IMG/VR virus record: IMGVR_UViG_3300023180_000123
Coordinates: 1-43,144 of that record
Length of the DNA: 43,144 bases
Strand: one strand, 5' to 3'
Source of the DNA: a virus
Position numbers and translations under genes: made by a program. Below, one piece after another: positions 1 through 7,706 of this stretch (positions within the stretch are counted from its first letter, which is position 1; every line of letters begins with the position of its first letter). The notes under the pieces were generated by a model. It was not told the origin of the DNA. It saw only the letters and a program-made list of their open reading frames with translations, and searched no databases.

Positions 1-242
1 TTGATCTTTCAAAAGAAGTTTATGATTGGGCATTAGAAAGAGGAATCGCAAAAGAACAAGCACGTAAGGTACTGCCTGAAGGACTTACCAAAACACGTTT
101 ATATATGAATGGTACTTTGCGTAGTTGGGTGCATTATATTCAACTTCGTGGCGGTAATGGTACACAAAAAGAACACATGGATATTGCACACGCCTGTGCA
201 AATGTTATCGCGGAAATCTTTCCAATGATAAAGACCCTCTAA
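1..242 (+). CDS. thyX: FAD-dependent thymidylate synthase ThyX (C-terminal part, cut by window edge)
   Basis: The reading frame is open from base 3 to the TAA at 240-242 and gives about 79 residues, the C-terminal third of a ThyX-type enzyme. ThyX makes dTMP from dUMP using methylene-tetrahydrofolate and NAD(P)H through an FAD cofactor. Visible family features are the segment ARKVLPEGLTKT followed by the N-G-T-L-R-S-W-x-H-Y-x-x-L-R block, which in ThyX proteins lines the substrate and FAD site, and the trailing helix. The RHRxxSxNxxSxR signature lies upstream, outside the window. Its stop overlaps the start of the dCMP deaminase (TAATG), so the two enzymes that supply dTMP (dCMP to dUMP to dTMP) are translationally coupled. 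T4 itself carries the unrelated ThyA type; ThyX is frequent in marine T4-like phages. The motifs make the identity clear despite truncation. Confidence 0.85.
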   Translation, partial: DLSKEVYDWALERGIAKEQARKVLPEGLTKTRLYMNGTLRSWVHYIQLRGGNGTQKEHMDIAHACANVIAEIFPMIKTL

Positions 243-676
243 TGAAAGAACGTTTTATTGATGCATACATGGATGTTGCAAAACGATTTGCACAATTATC
301 GTATGCTAAAAGATTAAATGTCGGTGCTGTGATCGTTAAGGATGATAGAATTATTGCCTACGGTTATAATGGCACACCTGCTGGTTGGGATAACGAATGC
401 GAAACGTGTACTCACGTCGATGATGTGGGTAATCCTACCCTGGTAACAAAACCAGAAGTACTTCACGCTGAATCAAATGCTATTGCCAAATTGGCTCGTT
501 CAACCGAGAGCGGTAATGAAGCAACACTTTTTGTTACCCATTCTCCCTGTTTAGAATGTGCCAAATTGATTTACCAAAGTGGAATAAAAGAAGTATATTT
601 TGGTAAGCAATATCGCAGTTCGGATGGATTAGACTTTTTAAAAGCGTCTAAAATAAGCGTTATAAACGTAGGGTAG
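242..676 (+). CDS. dCMP deaminase
   Basis: A zinc-dependent deaminase of 144 residues that would convert dCMP to dUMP in the cytoplasm and feed the ThyX encoded just upstream. The catalytic zinc site is complete: H75-A76-E77 (the HAE motif with the proton-shuttling Glu) and P102-C103-L104-E105-C106 (PCxxC). The N-terminal block LNVGAVIVKDDRIIAYGYNG is typical of the family, and a CETC pair near residues 53-56 may be a second, structural zinc site as in T4 dCMP deaminase. The length is normal for the short bacterial/phage form (T4 Cd is about 190). The ATG overlaps the thyX stop (TAATG), which decides the start and implies re-initiation. It is the last gene of a plus-strand operon and meets the fibre genes tail to tail. 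Confidence 0.93.
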   Translation: MKERFIDAYMDVAKRFAQLSYAKRLNVGAVIVKDDRIIAYGYNGTPAGWDNECETCTHVDDVGNPTLVTKPEVLHAESNAIAKLARSTESGNEATLFVTHSPCLECAKLIYQSGIKEVYFGKQYRSSDGLDFLKASKISVINVG

Positions 677-716
677 GCAAAGTACTATCACAAGGTATTA
701 GCACCGCTGTATGACG

Positions 717-744
717 CTTAAAATGCGTTTAAGACACCTTTTTT
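717..744 (+). terminator. weak intrinsic terminator candidate between convergent operons
   Basis: A six-base-pair stem CTTAAA (717-722) / TTTAAG (728-733) with a five-base loop is followed after five bases by a run of six T (739-744). It lies between the stop of the dCMP deaminase and the minus-strand fibre stop. The stem is AT-rich, so strength is doubtful. On the minus strand no T-run follows, so it would act only on plus-strand transcripts. Confidence 0.35.
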
Positions 745-752
745 ATATGAAA

Positions 753-2513
753 CTAAACTAAGATTTCCACAAGTTTGACACCTGCGTCTCGATTATCTTC
801 AAGACTTTTGCCAATTATGTATATTGAGTTTGGCATGGAACTTCCTTCTGCCAAAGCAACCGCAGTTCCGGGTGTATGTCCAGAAACCAAAATGTCTCCT
901 TTTTGGACTTTGCCTTCAACCTTGCAAGGAACACGACCGCGTAATGCAACCGCTACACCTTCTGCTTTTGAGTTCATTAAGTATGCTGGTGCAGTTGAAA
1001 CAACACCTGCCAATCTATGATCCATATGATATGTAGATTCGGTAACTTCTTCTTTTCCACCTAATATAACAACCGTTCCTGGTTCGTATTCTTTATCCGA
1101 TGAATACATTTCTGCCAAGTCAGCGTATTGTGCCGCTGTTGCAGTACCGTTGAATTTTCTAGCGTATATATCTCCTGCTGTTGTTCTAACAGGAATTGTA
1201 TCACCAACAACAACAATCTCTGCTTTGTCTGGAGCAAAATTAGAAAGTGCTTGAGAATTTGTTGCTGTTCCTTGAAATATATTAGCGTAAATATCACCAT
1301 TTACATCTCTAGCAGGAATTGTGCTTGGAGTAGCCGCTACCGTAGCAACAACCGCTGTACCGCCGTCGACAACTAATTTTTGTGCTGTTGTAGATGTACC
1401 TGACAAGTTAGCAGTAAGAACACCAGTAACCGTTAGGTCTCTCATCGTGCTTAATCCCGATGTTACGCTTACATTACCGTAATGGGTTCCTGTTGTGTTA
1501 CCTGTTACATTACCTGTTAGGTCACCTTCAACATTACCTGTTAATTTTCCATTTATGTCAATGTTAACAGAGTTGAAAAATGCTTGTCCCCATTTATTTG
1601 TAATTGTTCCAATACTTCCTGTGCCATCTGTTCCAGGAATAAAGTTTGTGCTTTCAAAACGAGCAACGTTTTGTGCCCCAGTACCAATAGCGTTGAGATT
1701 AAATCTTAAAACATTACCAACTTGGTTAGTTAAGTTTCCTTCATCTCCTGAAGTAATATGTATTCTAATATCACTACCAGCACCTATTAAGATACCATTG
1801 TCATTTAAAAAAGAAACTTCGTCGGAAAATCTTTGTAATCCACTATTAAGAATGTATTGTGCCGCAGGAATACCGCCTAGATTATCAGCATCTTCTGCTG
1901 TACCCCAATAACGCATACCTGGGAATGTTACTTTACTTGCTAGGTTTAATCCCTTTTTAATTGCACTAAATCCTGTAATAGGGTTTATGGCGCTGTCTAA
2001 TGTAAATTCGTCTTTTGAAATAATATTAATAACTTGATCTTGTACCGTAACTTTAAGAATAGTTCTATTGTTACCTAAAACATCTTTTACAACTGCCGAA
2101 GTAACCTGTGAAACACCTTCACCGCCTGTTGCAACAGGACCAACTAGAATAAAATCTTCACCATTGAACACATATAATTGTTCACCGTCTTCTTCCCACC
2201 ACATATCACCTTTTGATAAACCTGTGGGTTGTGCTGTTCCTACTTCTGCTCCACCGGCTACCCTAAACTGATTACCGTCATAGAACTTTAAAACCCTTGT
2301 GTTTGAATCATACCAAATCTGTCCTGGTATTGCATTAGACGGAGAAGTCGCACCGGCGAAATTTTCTAGCATATGAACTAGATTTTCGTTTAGTATTTCT
2401 CCAAAGCCGGCATAATTTCTACCAATTAACTTAATATCGGTTGTCTGATCAATAGTACCATCTTGAACTACTGCTATTTGCTGACCATTAAATGTGTTGA
2501 CTATATATGCCAT
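753..2513 (-). CDS. tail-fibre/structural protein, fibre paralogue A (ADLAE-type C-terminus)
   Basis: A virion protein of 586 residues, last in the long minus-strand structural block. Residues 1-130 are the module shared with three neighbouring fibre proteins: MAY-x-V-N, then GRNYAGFGEILNEN, LENFA, the GQIWYD motif and a second GDMWWEEDGEQLYVF repeat. This probably docks the fibre to the baseplate or to another fibre. The middle is low-complexity beta-rich sequence with G-N-x-T-G repeats (SVNIDINGKLTGNVEGDL region), typical of trimeric fibre shafts. The last 130 residues begin YADLAEMYSSDKEYEPGTVV and contain RLAGVVSTAPAYLMNS. This C-terminal domain recurs in marine cyanophage fibres; similar domains elsewhere are autoproteolytic or chaperone-like, but I cannot show that here. 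Receptor binding is inferred. Confidence 0.75.
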   Translation of the reverse strand: MAYIVNTFNGQQIAVVQDGTIDQTTDIKLIGRNYAGFGEILNENLVHMLENFAGATSPSNAIPGQIWYDSNTRVLKFYDGNQFRVAGGAEVGTAQPTGLSKGDMWWEEDGEQLYVFNGEDFILVGPVATGGEGVSQVTSAVVKDVLGNNRTILKVTVQDQVINIISKDEFTLDSAINPITGFSAIKKGLNLASKVTFPGMRYWGTAEDADNLGGIPAAQYILNSGLQRFSDEVSFLNDNGILIGAGSDIRIHITSGDEGNLTNQVGNVLRFNLNAIGTGAQNVARFESTNFIPGTDGTGSIGTITNKWGQAFFNSVNIDINGKLTGNVEGDLTGNVTGNTTGTHYGNVSVTSGLSTMRDLTVTGVLTANLSGTSTTAQKLVVDGGTAVVATVAATPSTIPARDVNGDIYANIFQGTATNSQALSNFAPDKAEIVVVGDTIPVRTTAGDIYARKFNGTATAAQYADLAEMYSSDKEYEPGTVVILGGKEEVTESTYHMDHRLAGVVSTAPAYLMNSKAEGVAVALRGRVPCKVEGKVQKGDILVSGHTPGTAVALAEGSSMPNSIYIIGKSLEDNRDAGVKLVEILV

Positions 2514-2526
2514 AGTAGTATTTACC

Positions 2527-3000
2527 TTATTCTATGTCCAAACGTTTTCGCACGTCTTGTTGTATTGATTCTTTATCAATAAATTCATAAGGAGTTCCGT
2601 CGGCTTTATAAACTTCTTTACGTGCATTATTTTTTTCACGCTCGTCTTTGATAAAGTCATACATTTTTTGAAACTCTTCTGTGTTAGGAATGCTACTTTG
2701 GTTAAGCATTTCGATAATGATATTCATTTGCTTGTAAGAAGGATATAACCCTTCAATGTTTTCTCTAACATTTAAATCTAATTCTTCTTCGTCGATTACC
2801 TGTTTAGTTGGATCGTACTCTATTTTTTTCAAATCACCATCATCATATGTTCCTACCCATGCATAAACATCTGGATCATATGTCAATGTTTTAAATTTTA
2901 CGTTGTTTAATCTAGTTTGTGGTGCTTCCGTTGTTGGAAATCCACCAATCAACTCACCGTTGTTACTATTAAACATTAATGTTATACTTTGATCAGCCAT
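2527..3000 (-). CDS. protein of unknown function in the fibre cluster
   Basis: A 157-residue acidic soluble protein that I do not recognise. It has no signal peptide or membrane segment. The N-terminal half looks beta-rich (SITLMFNSNNGELIGGF, then DPDVYAWVGTYDDGD), and the C-terminal half is helical and charged (SYKQMNIIIEMLNQ, EEFQKMYDFIKDEREKNN). It starts only a few bases after the stop of the 2OG oxygenase, whose final codons supply a GGGAA-like ribosome site, and it ends just before fibre A, so the three are co-transcribed. A size and position like this fit a fibre-assembly chaperone or a minor virion protein, but that is a positional guess. Confidence 0.7.
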   Translation of the reverse strand: MADQSITLMFNSNNGELIGGFPTTEAPQTRLNNVKFKTLTYDPDVYAWVGTYDDGDLKKIEYDPTKQVIDEEELDLNVRENIEGLYPSYKQMNIIIEMLNQSSIPNTEEFQKMYDFIKDEREKNNARKEVYKADGTPYEFIDKESIQQDVRKRLDIE

Positions 3001-3004
3001 TGTT

Positions 3005-3502
3005 TTATTCCCATATTAGACAAAGACTATATTTTGGATCTTCGTCATCTTGTATTTTTGTTACTTCATGCCAAGTTCTAATTGGCATATCAAACATTGC
3101 ACCTTTTTTCTCTTGTACTAGGTGCTCATTTTCTTGATCATCCCAATACTTAAAGTGAGGTTTACCTTCAGTTAGAAACACTAACTTGAATTGCCAGTAG
3201 CCTCCTTGGCTATCTTGATGCTTTACTAGCCAATCACCCGGTGCATACTTGTTTACAACTAGTTGAGTACACCAGTTTTTATTTTTTTCGTCAATATCAA
3301 TTGTCTTCCATATGGTATTAACTAATTCTTTGCTCATGTCTTTTTGAAACAGAGAACTAAAGTGGCTTTCACCGTACATAGTACCGTGTTTTTCTTTTCC
3401 ACCTTTACCACGAAAAGTAAATTTATCCTGTTTTTCGTGTTCTTTTACCTGTTCCATAATTTCATCCACGTTCGTTATATAGTTTTCGAGTACTTTCCAC
3501 AT
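3005..3502 (-). CDS. 2-oxoglutarate/Fe(II)-dependent oxygenase
   Basis: A 165-residue protein of the prolyl-4-hydroxylase-like 2OG-Fe(II) oxygenase superfamily. The iron ligands are visible as H95-x-D97 (KHQDS) and the distal H145 (RTWHEV); K157 a little further on, in KYSLCLIWE, is a candidate for the residue that binds the 2OG carboxylate. The fold would be the double-stranded beta-helix between residues 80 and 165. An upstream TTG at 3526 is in frame, but I chose the ATG at 3502 because it overlaps the stop of fibre B as TAATG, a junction used repeatedly here. Substrate is unknown. Its place inside the fibre operon suggests hydroxylation of a fibre residue or of a surface/nucleotide target, but this is inference; such genes are common in marine T4-like phages. 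Confidence 0.8.
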   Translation of the reverse strand: MWKVLENYITNVDEIMEQVKEHEKQDKFTFRGKGGKEKHGTMYGESHFSSLFQKDMSKELVNTIWKTIDIDEKNKNWCTQLVVNKYAPGDWLVKHQDSQGGYWQFKLVFLTEGKPHFKYWDDQENEHLVQEKKGAMFDMPIRTWHEVTKIQDDEDPKYSLCLIWE

Positions 3503-5859
3503 TAGATCGTTCCAACATACTCCCAACTTCCTGCATAATTCTTGGTTGTAACATCATATGAATATGTGTCAATGGTACTATTTGCAGGCATTGAAGGTAA
3601 AGTAAACAAGTTAGACCAGTTAATAGTGTGACTACCACTGATAAACGTATCTCTACCAATAACTCTTTCACCTACACTAGAGGTTACTTGTAAATCATTC
3701 AATCCAAATGAGTATCCTATAACAACACCATCTTCGAATGCTAACAATCTAGCACCTACCGCAAACGGTAAACCAAAATAATCTGCAATACTTTGGTCAA
3801 TGCCTCTATCAATGAATCTTATCCATCCATCAATTGTACCATTTTTTATTTTTGAAGCAAACTCTGCACTATTAGCAATATTACTTGCTACACTTCTAGT
3901 TGTTGTTGTTGGTGCGCCAACTCCTCTTTTAATAAATTTGTAACCGCTTGTTGATGATTTTGCATTAATCAAGTCAGTAACGTTTGCTTTAACACCAGTT
4001 GATGTGTATGTTCTACCACCAATATAACCAATACCATATCTTGTGTATGTTACCGTTCCGTATCTACGGAAGAATTGTCCTGATGGATGATTAGCATAGT
4101 AATAACTACCTAAAATTCTAGCAACGGTTCCGATAGGATATTGATTAGCAGGAGCCAATCTTTGAAGTTGTGACTTAACATCGTTGATACCCATATTTTT
4201 CGTATCTAAATAGAAACTAATATCTTTTGTTATACCATCGACCTTACTATCAACATATTGTTTAATAGCCAATGCAGTAACAACCGTGTCATTATCAGCG
4301 TTATTAAATGTTCCGTCTTTGCTTATGTATTTGAAATTTGAATTTGTAGCATCAGTGAATAACGCAGATTTTACATTTGATAAAATACCCTGTGTTCCTA
4401 ATGCACTATTTTCAATTCTTGATCCTAAATCAATAACAACATTGTTAAGTTCTGTTGCATGAATTTCACTATTCTGTATTGTTACACCGTCAACGGTTAA
4501 ATCCGTAATCGCTCTACCAGAATCTAAACTTGGTACAGCACCTGCACCGATAGTTCCTTTAGAAAGATTAACCATCCATGATGTTAATGTATTGTTTACA
4601 TTAACGGCACCAGTTGCTGTTGTTGTTCCAGTAAATGTTTTATTACCTGTAATGTTTTGTGCACCTGAAAGTGTAACTCCGTCATCAACAAACGCCGATG
4701 TACCTTCAAATCTATTATTGTCGGCATCTACTAATATATTACCAGCAATATTTTTAAGAGATCCAGTATGAATACCTACTGAGTCACCAGTCATGTTACC
4801 AATAACACTACCAATTACATTACCTGTATGTGTTCCTTGTGACTGACCTACAATATCGCCAATGATGTTTGCATAAATTGCGTCTGAATAAATGTTTCTA
4901 AACTTTAATGATGGTGATCCAATATTAACTTGGTTATCACCAAATGGTAAAATGTCTTTGCCACTGATAGCAAATACCGTTTTATCAGGGCCTGATCCCG
5001 AATAGTTTGCACCAAAAATTAGAACATCATCTTTTTCGTTAACGATTCTAGCATTTTGGTTTCCTGAATCAACATTAATCTTTAATTCGCTATTAGGTCC
5101 AACATTAATACCATCATTATTTTTAAAACTATAGACTCCAGTTATTTCTTCGCTGTCATTTCTGTTTGCCCATGTACTTGCTAAACGTCCGCCTAGTCTA
5201 TCGGAGTCAGTAGCAGTACCATGATGTTTTGTATCTGTGCTTACACCATTCGCATCAGTACCTTTAAGTGTCATACCTCTGTAACACTTGGTAAAGTTAG
5301 GCATAGGTGTTGCTGTTTGATCAATAGTAAATTCTGTATCTGCTAAAATTGCATACACAACATTGTTTATATGTCCAGCAACAACAGGATGATCAGTTCC
5401 TTGATCATCTTTTAATATTAGAGATACCCATTTAGTAAATTCATAACCTTTAAGATCTTCTGGACCAATTAAAACGTGTTTGTCACCATCAGCGGTCCAA
5501 CCATATAATTGATTGTTTGTTTGATCCCACCAAAGGTCTCCTTCTTTTCTATTAAGAGGTTCAAGTGTTTCAGGAGCAATCTGTACAATACCTAATTGTC
5601 TCCATTGTACTCCATCAAAAACTGCCGGACGCATTTTGTCTGTATTTTTATCAAACCATACTTGTCCTACTTGTGGTCTTGAAGGTGGAGTATCTGCCTT
5701 TGCAAAATTTTCTAATAATGATAGAAAGTTTTCATTTTGAATTTCACCGTATCCAGCGACGTTTCTACCAACTAATTGTAAATCAGTAGTAGTATCAACA
5801 ACACCGTCGGCGATAGTTGCTAATGTTGTTCCGTCTGTTCTATTAATTGTATATGGCAT
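3502..5859 (-). CDS. tail-fibre/structural protein, fibre paralogue B
   Basis: A 785-residue fibre protein. Residues 1-135 carry the shared module (MPYTIN, GRNVAGYGEIQNENF, LENFA, GQVWFDKN, GDLWWDQTNNQLY). A shaft follows with repeated G-N-x-x-G elements (GTHTGNVIGSVIGNMTG region, about residues 340-365) and a variable C-terminal half from about residue 550 with no domain I recognise; the end contains aromatic strands (YSYDVTTKNYAGSWEYVGTI). The last residues resemble the end of fibre C (both close with W-x-YV-[GS]-T-[IL]), pointing to a related C-terminal tip. Its stop overlaps the start of the oxygenase (TAATG). It is probably a side or tip fibre involved in host recognition, by analogy with marine T4-like phages; the receptor is unknown. 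Confidence 0.75.
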   Translation of the reverse strand: MPYTINRTDGTTLATIADGVVDTTTDLQLVGRNVAGYGEIQNENFLSLLENFAKADTPPSRPQVGQVWFDKNTDKMRPAVFDGVQWRQLGIVQIAPETLEPLNRKEGDLWWDQTNNQLYGWTADGDKHVLIGPEDLKGYEFTKWVSLILKDDQGTDHPVVAGHINNVVYAILADTEFTIDQTATPMPNFTKCYRGMTLKGTDANGVSTDTKHHGTATDSDRLGGRLASTWANRNDSEEITGVYSFKNNDGINVGPNSELKINVDSGNQNARIVNEKDDVLIFGANYSGSGPDKTVFAISGKDILPFGDNQVNIGSPSLKFRNIYSDAIYANIIGDIVGQSQGTHTGNVIGSVIGNMTGDSVGIHTGSLKNIAGNILVDADNNRFEGTSAFVDDGVTLSGAQNITGNKTFTGTTTATGAVNVNNTLTSWMVNLSKGTIGAGAVPSLDSGRAITDLTVDGVTIQNSEIHATELNNVVIDLGSRIENSALGTQGILSNVKSALFTDATNSNFKYISKDGTFNNADNDTVVTALAIKQYVDSKVDGITKDISFYLDTKNMGINDVKSQLQRLAPANQYPIGTVARILGSYYYANHPSGQFFRRYGTVTYTRYGIGYIGGRTYTSTGVKANVTDLINAKSSTSGYKFIKRGVGAPTTTTRSVASNIANSAEFASKIKNGTIDGWIRFIDRGIDQSIADYFGLPFAVGARLLAFEDGVVIGYSFGLNDLQVTSSVGERVIGRDTFISGSHTINWSNLFTLPSMPANSTIDTYSYDVTTKNYAGSWEYVGTI

Positions 5860-5876
5860 CTTTTCTCTTCACCCCT

Positions 5877-7706
5877 CTATAGTGTTGACACGTATGTCCA
5901 CGCTCCACTGCTAATGCGACATAAATGATATGTCCTGTTTACTGATAACGCACTTCCTGATAGTGTAATACCATCTGGAAAACTTAATGAACTAATTACT
6001 GATTCACTATTCAATAATCCGTTTTTATCAACCAACGTTGGGTTGAATACCAACGTATTTGTAACACCGGTTGGTACTGATGTTACGTTAATATTTGTTT
6101 GTGCACCAGCAAGTGTTAATTCTTCTGAAAGAATTCTTGCTTCTGTACCTTCTTCATGCAATGAGACTGGAGCAAGTGTTGTTAATACACTAGGTAAAAA
6201 TGTTGACAAATTGCCTTGTCCAGTTGTGTTAATTGTTAATGATAAAGTGTTTCGTCTAATTTCTTGTGATACATACTTCTTGGTAGTAACATCTTGATCT
6301 TGTGTTGGATCTTTAACATTTTTAATTTGTGTTACAGGCGATGTTTCCTCAGGATCAAGAACAATATTCCCTGTTCCCCAAATACGGAAGTTTAAATCAC
6401 CGCTTGAACTTACGGTACTAATAGTATCGCCGTTGATTTCAATGTCATCTACTTGTAATTCTGTTAGTACTCCTAGATTCTGTAGGTTGGAATTAACAAC
6501 GCTGTTACCTAGGGTGGTTGCATTTAATACATTGACTTCATTAATTCTAAATTCTTTTCCTGATGCAACACTAATCGATTCTGAACTTTCCCAAGCATCG
6601 TCTGCATTGCTCCAAAGAATGCTATGATCTGTATCACCTTTTAATATAATACCACCGCCATTTGCTATTGCATCTGTCTCTGAACCACTTGCCCAAGCAA
6701 GATCGATATTTTTATCTGATATTCTTAAATTTTGTGAATCAACAAACGTTGTTGTACCGTTTACCGTTAAATTTTGTTGGACAATAACACTACCACCAAA
6801 TTCTGTTTCACTTGTTGGTTTATTTTCAAAAACTTTTACTTTCATTGCACTCGAGTCAATGTTAATAGCATCAATAATACCGCCATTGCCTTGAGAGTTT
6901 ACACGAATTTTAAAATCTTTATTTTGCAGGTTGTTTGTAAATGTAGTAACATCGCCTATAATTTGTATGTTAAGATCTTGTTCACCCCCAACAACCAACC
7001 CTGAATCTGATTGTATTGATAATTGTGCATTTGATGTTGACGCAATATCTGCACGTAGGAAGTTACCCGGATCAATACCAGCAATAGTATCCGCTGATGT
7101 TGCTGAACCATGTAATTTTAATCCTGAAACATTTGTTGAAAAATTTAATCCAACATTAATTGTTGAAAACCCTGCGATAGCAGTTGCAGGAGTAAATGCG
7201 TATCTACTTAAAATAGCAACCAATAAGTCATTAACAAACAATTTGCTTATTGCACGACCGTTATTATTTGTATCTGCGATAGATTCTACTACCCAACCGT
7301 GCTTGCCTTGTGCTTCGCTATAAATCGGACCTGCAAGTGTTAGGTTAACACCGTCATAAAAATGTAATTGGTTGTTTAATGAGTCAATCCAAAGATCACC
7401 CTTAACTAAACCTCTTGGTTCATTTTCTTCAACTAACGGACCACCTGTTGGTTTGAATGTTGTTCCCGTGTAAACTTTTAAACGTCCTTCAAGTTTATCA
7501 TACCAAACTTGTCCTTCTAAAGGATTATTTGGAGCAGTTGTGTTAGCAAAACTTTCAAGAACTTTAACAAAGTTTTCGTTAAAAATTTCTCCGTAGTTAC
7601 TAAACTTCTTACCTATTAAACCAATGTCAGTGGAACTAGTATCTACCGTTCCATCAACAACCGTTGTAAGTACCGTTCCGTCTGTTTTGTTAATAGTATA
7701 AGCCAT
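5877..7706 (-). CDS. tail-fibre/structural protein, fibre paralogue C
   Basis: A 609-residue fibre protein with the common N-terminal module (MAYTIN, YGEIFNENFVKVLESFA, GQVWYDK, GDLWIDSLNNQLHFYDG). The centre contains the segment QNLTVNGTTTFVDSQNLRISD with KNIDLAWASG directly after, a pattern common in marine phage fibres in which reference and ground-truth-like strands alternate. The C-terminus ends WTYVSTL, close to the end of fibre B. Its ATG overlaps the stop of fibre D (TAATG), so expression is coupled. No enzymatic domain is seen. Role: virion fibre or fibre connector, inferred from paralogy and position. Confidence 0.75.
   Translation of the reverse strand: MAYTINKTDGTVLTTVVDGTVDTSSTDIGLIGKKFSNYGEIFNENFVKVLESFANTTAPNNPLEGQVWYDKLEGRLKVYTGTTFKPTGGPLVEENEPRGLVKGDLWIDSLNNQLHFYDGVNLTLAGPIYSEAQGKHGWVVESIADTNNNGRAISKLFVNDLLVAILSRYAFTPATAIAGFSTINVGLNFSTNVSGLKLHGSATSADTIAGIDPGNFLRADIASTSNAQLSIQSDSGLVVGGEQDLNIQIIGDVTTFTNNLQNKDFKIRVNSQGNGGIIDAINIDSSAMKVKVFENKPTSETEFGGSVIVQQNLTVNGTTTFVDSQNLRISDKNIDLAWASGSETDAIANGGGIILKGDTDHSILWSNADDAWESSESISVASGKEFRINEVNVLNATTLGNSVVNSNLQNLGVLTELQVDDIEINGDTISTVSSSGDLNFRIWGTGNIVLDPEETSPVTQIKNVKDPTQDQDVTTKKYVSQEIRRNTLSLTINTTGQGNLSTFLPSVLTTLAPVSLHEEGTEARILSEELTLAGAQTNINVTSVPTGVTNTLVFNPTLVDKNGLLNSESVISSLSFPDGITLSGSALSVNRTYHLCRISSGAWTYVSTL

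Noticed and set aside
6931-7323. 130-codon plus-strand open frame inside fibre C
   Set aside because: Antisense shadow of a well-supported fibre protein with no independent signal.
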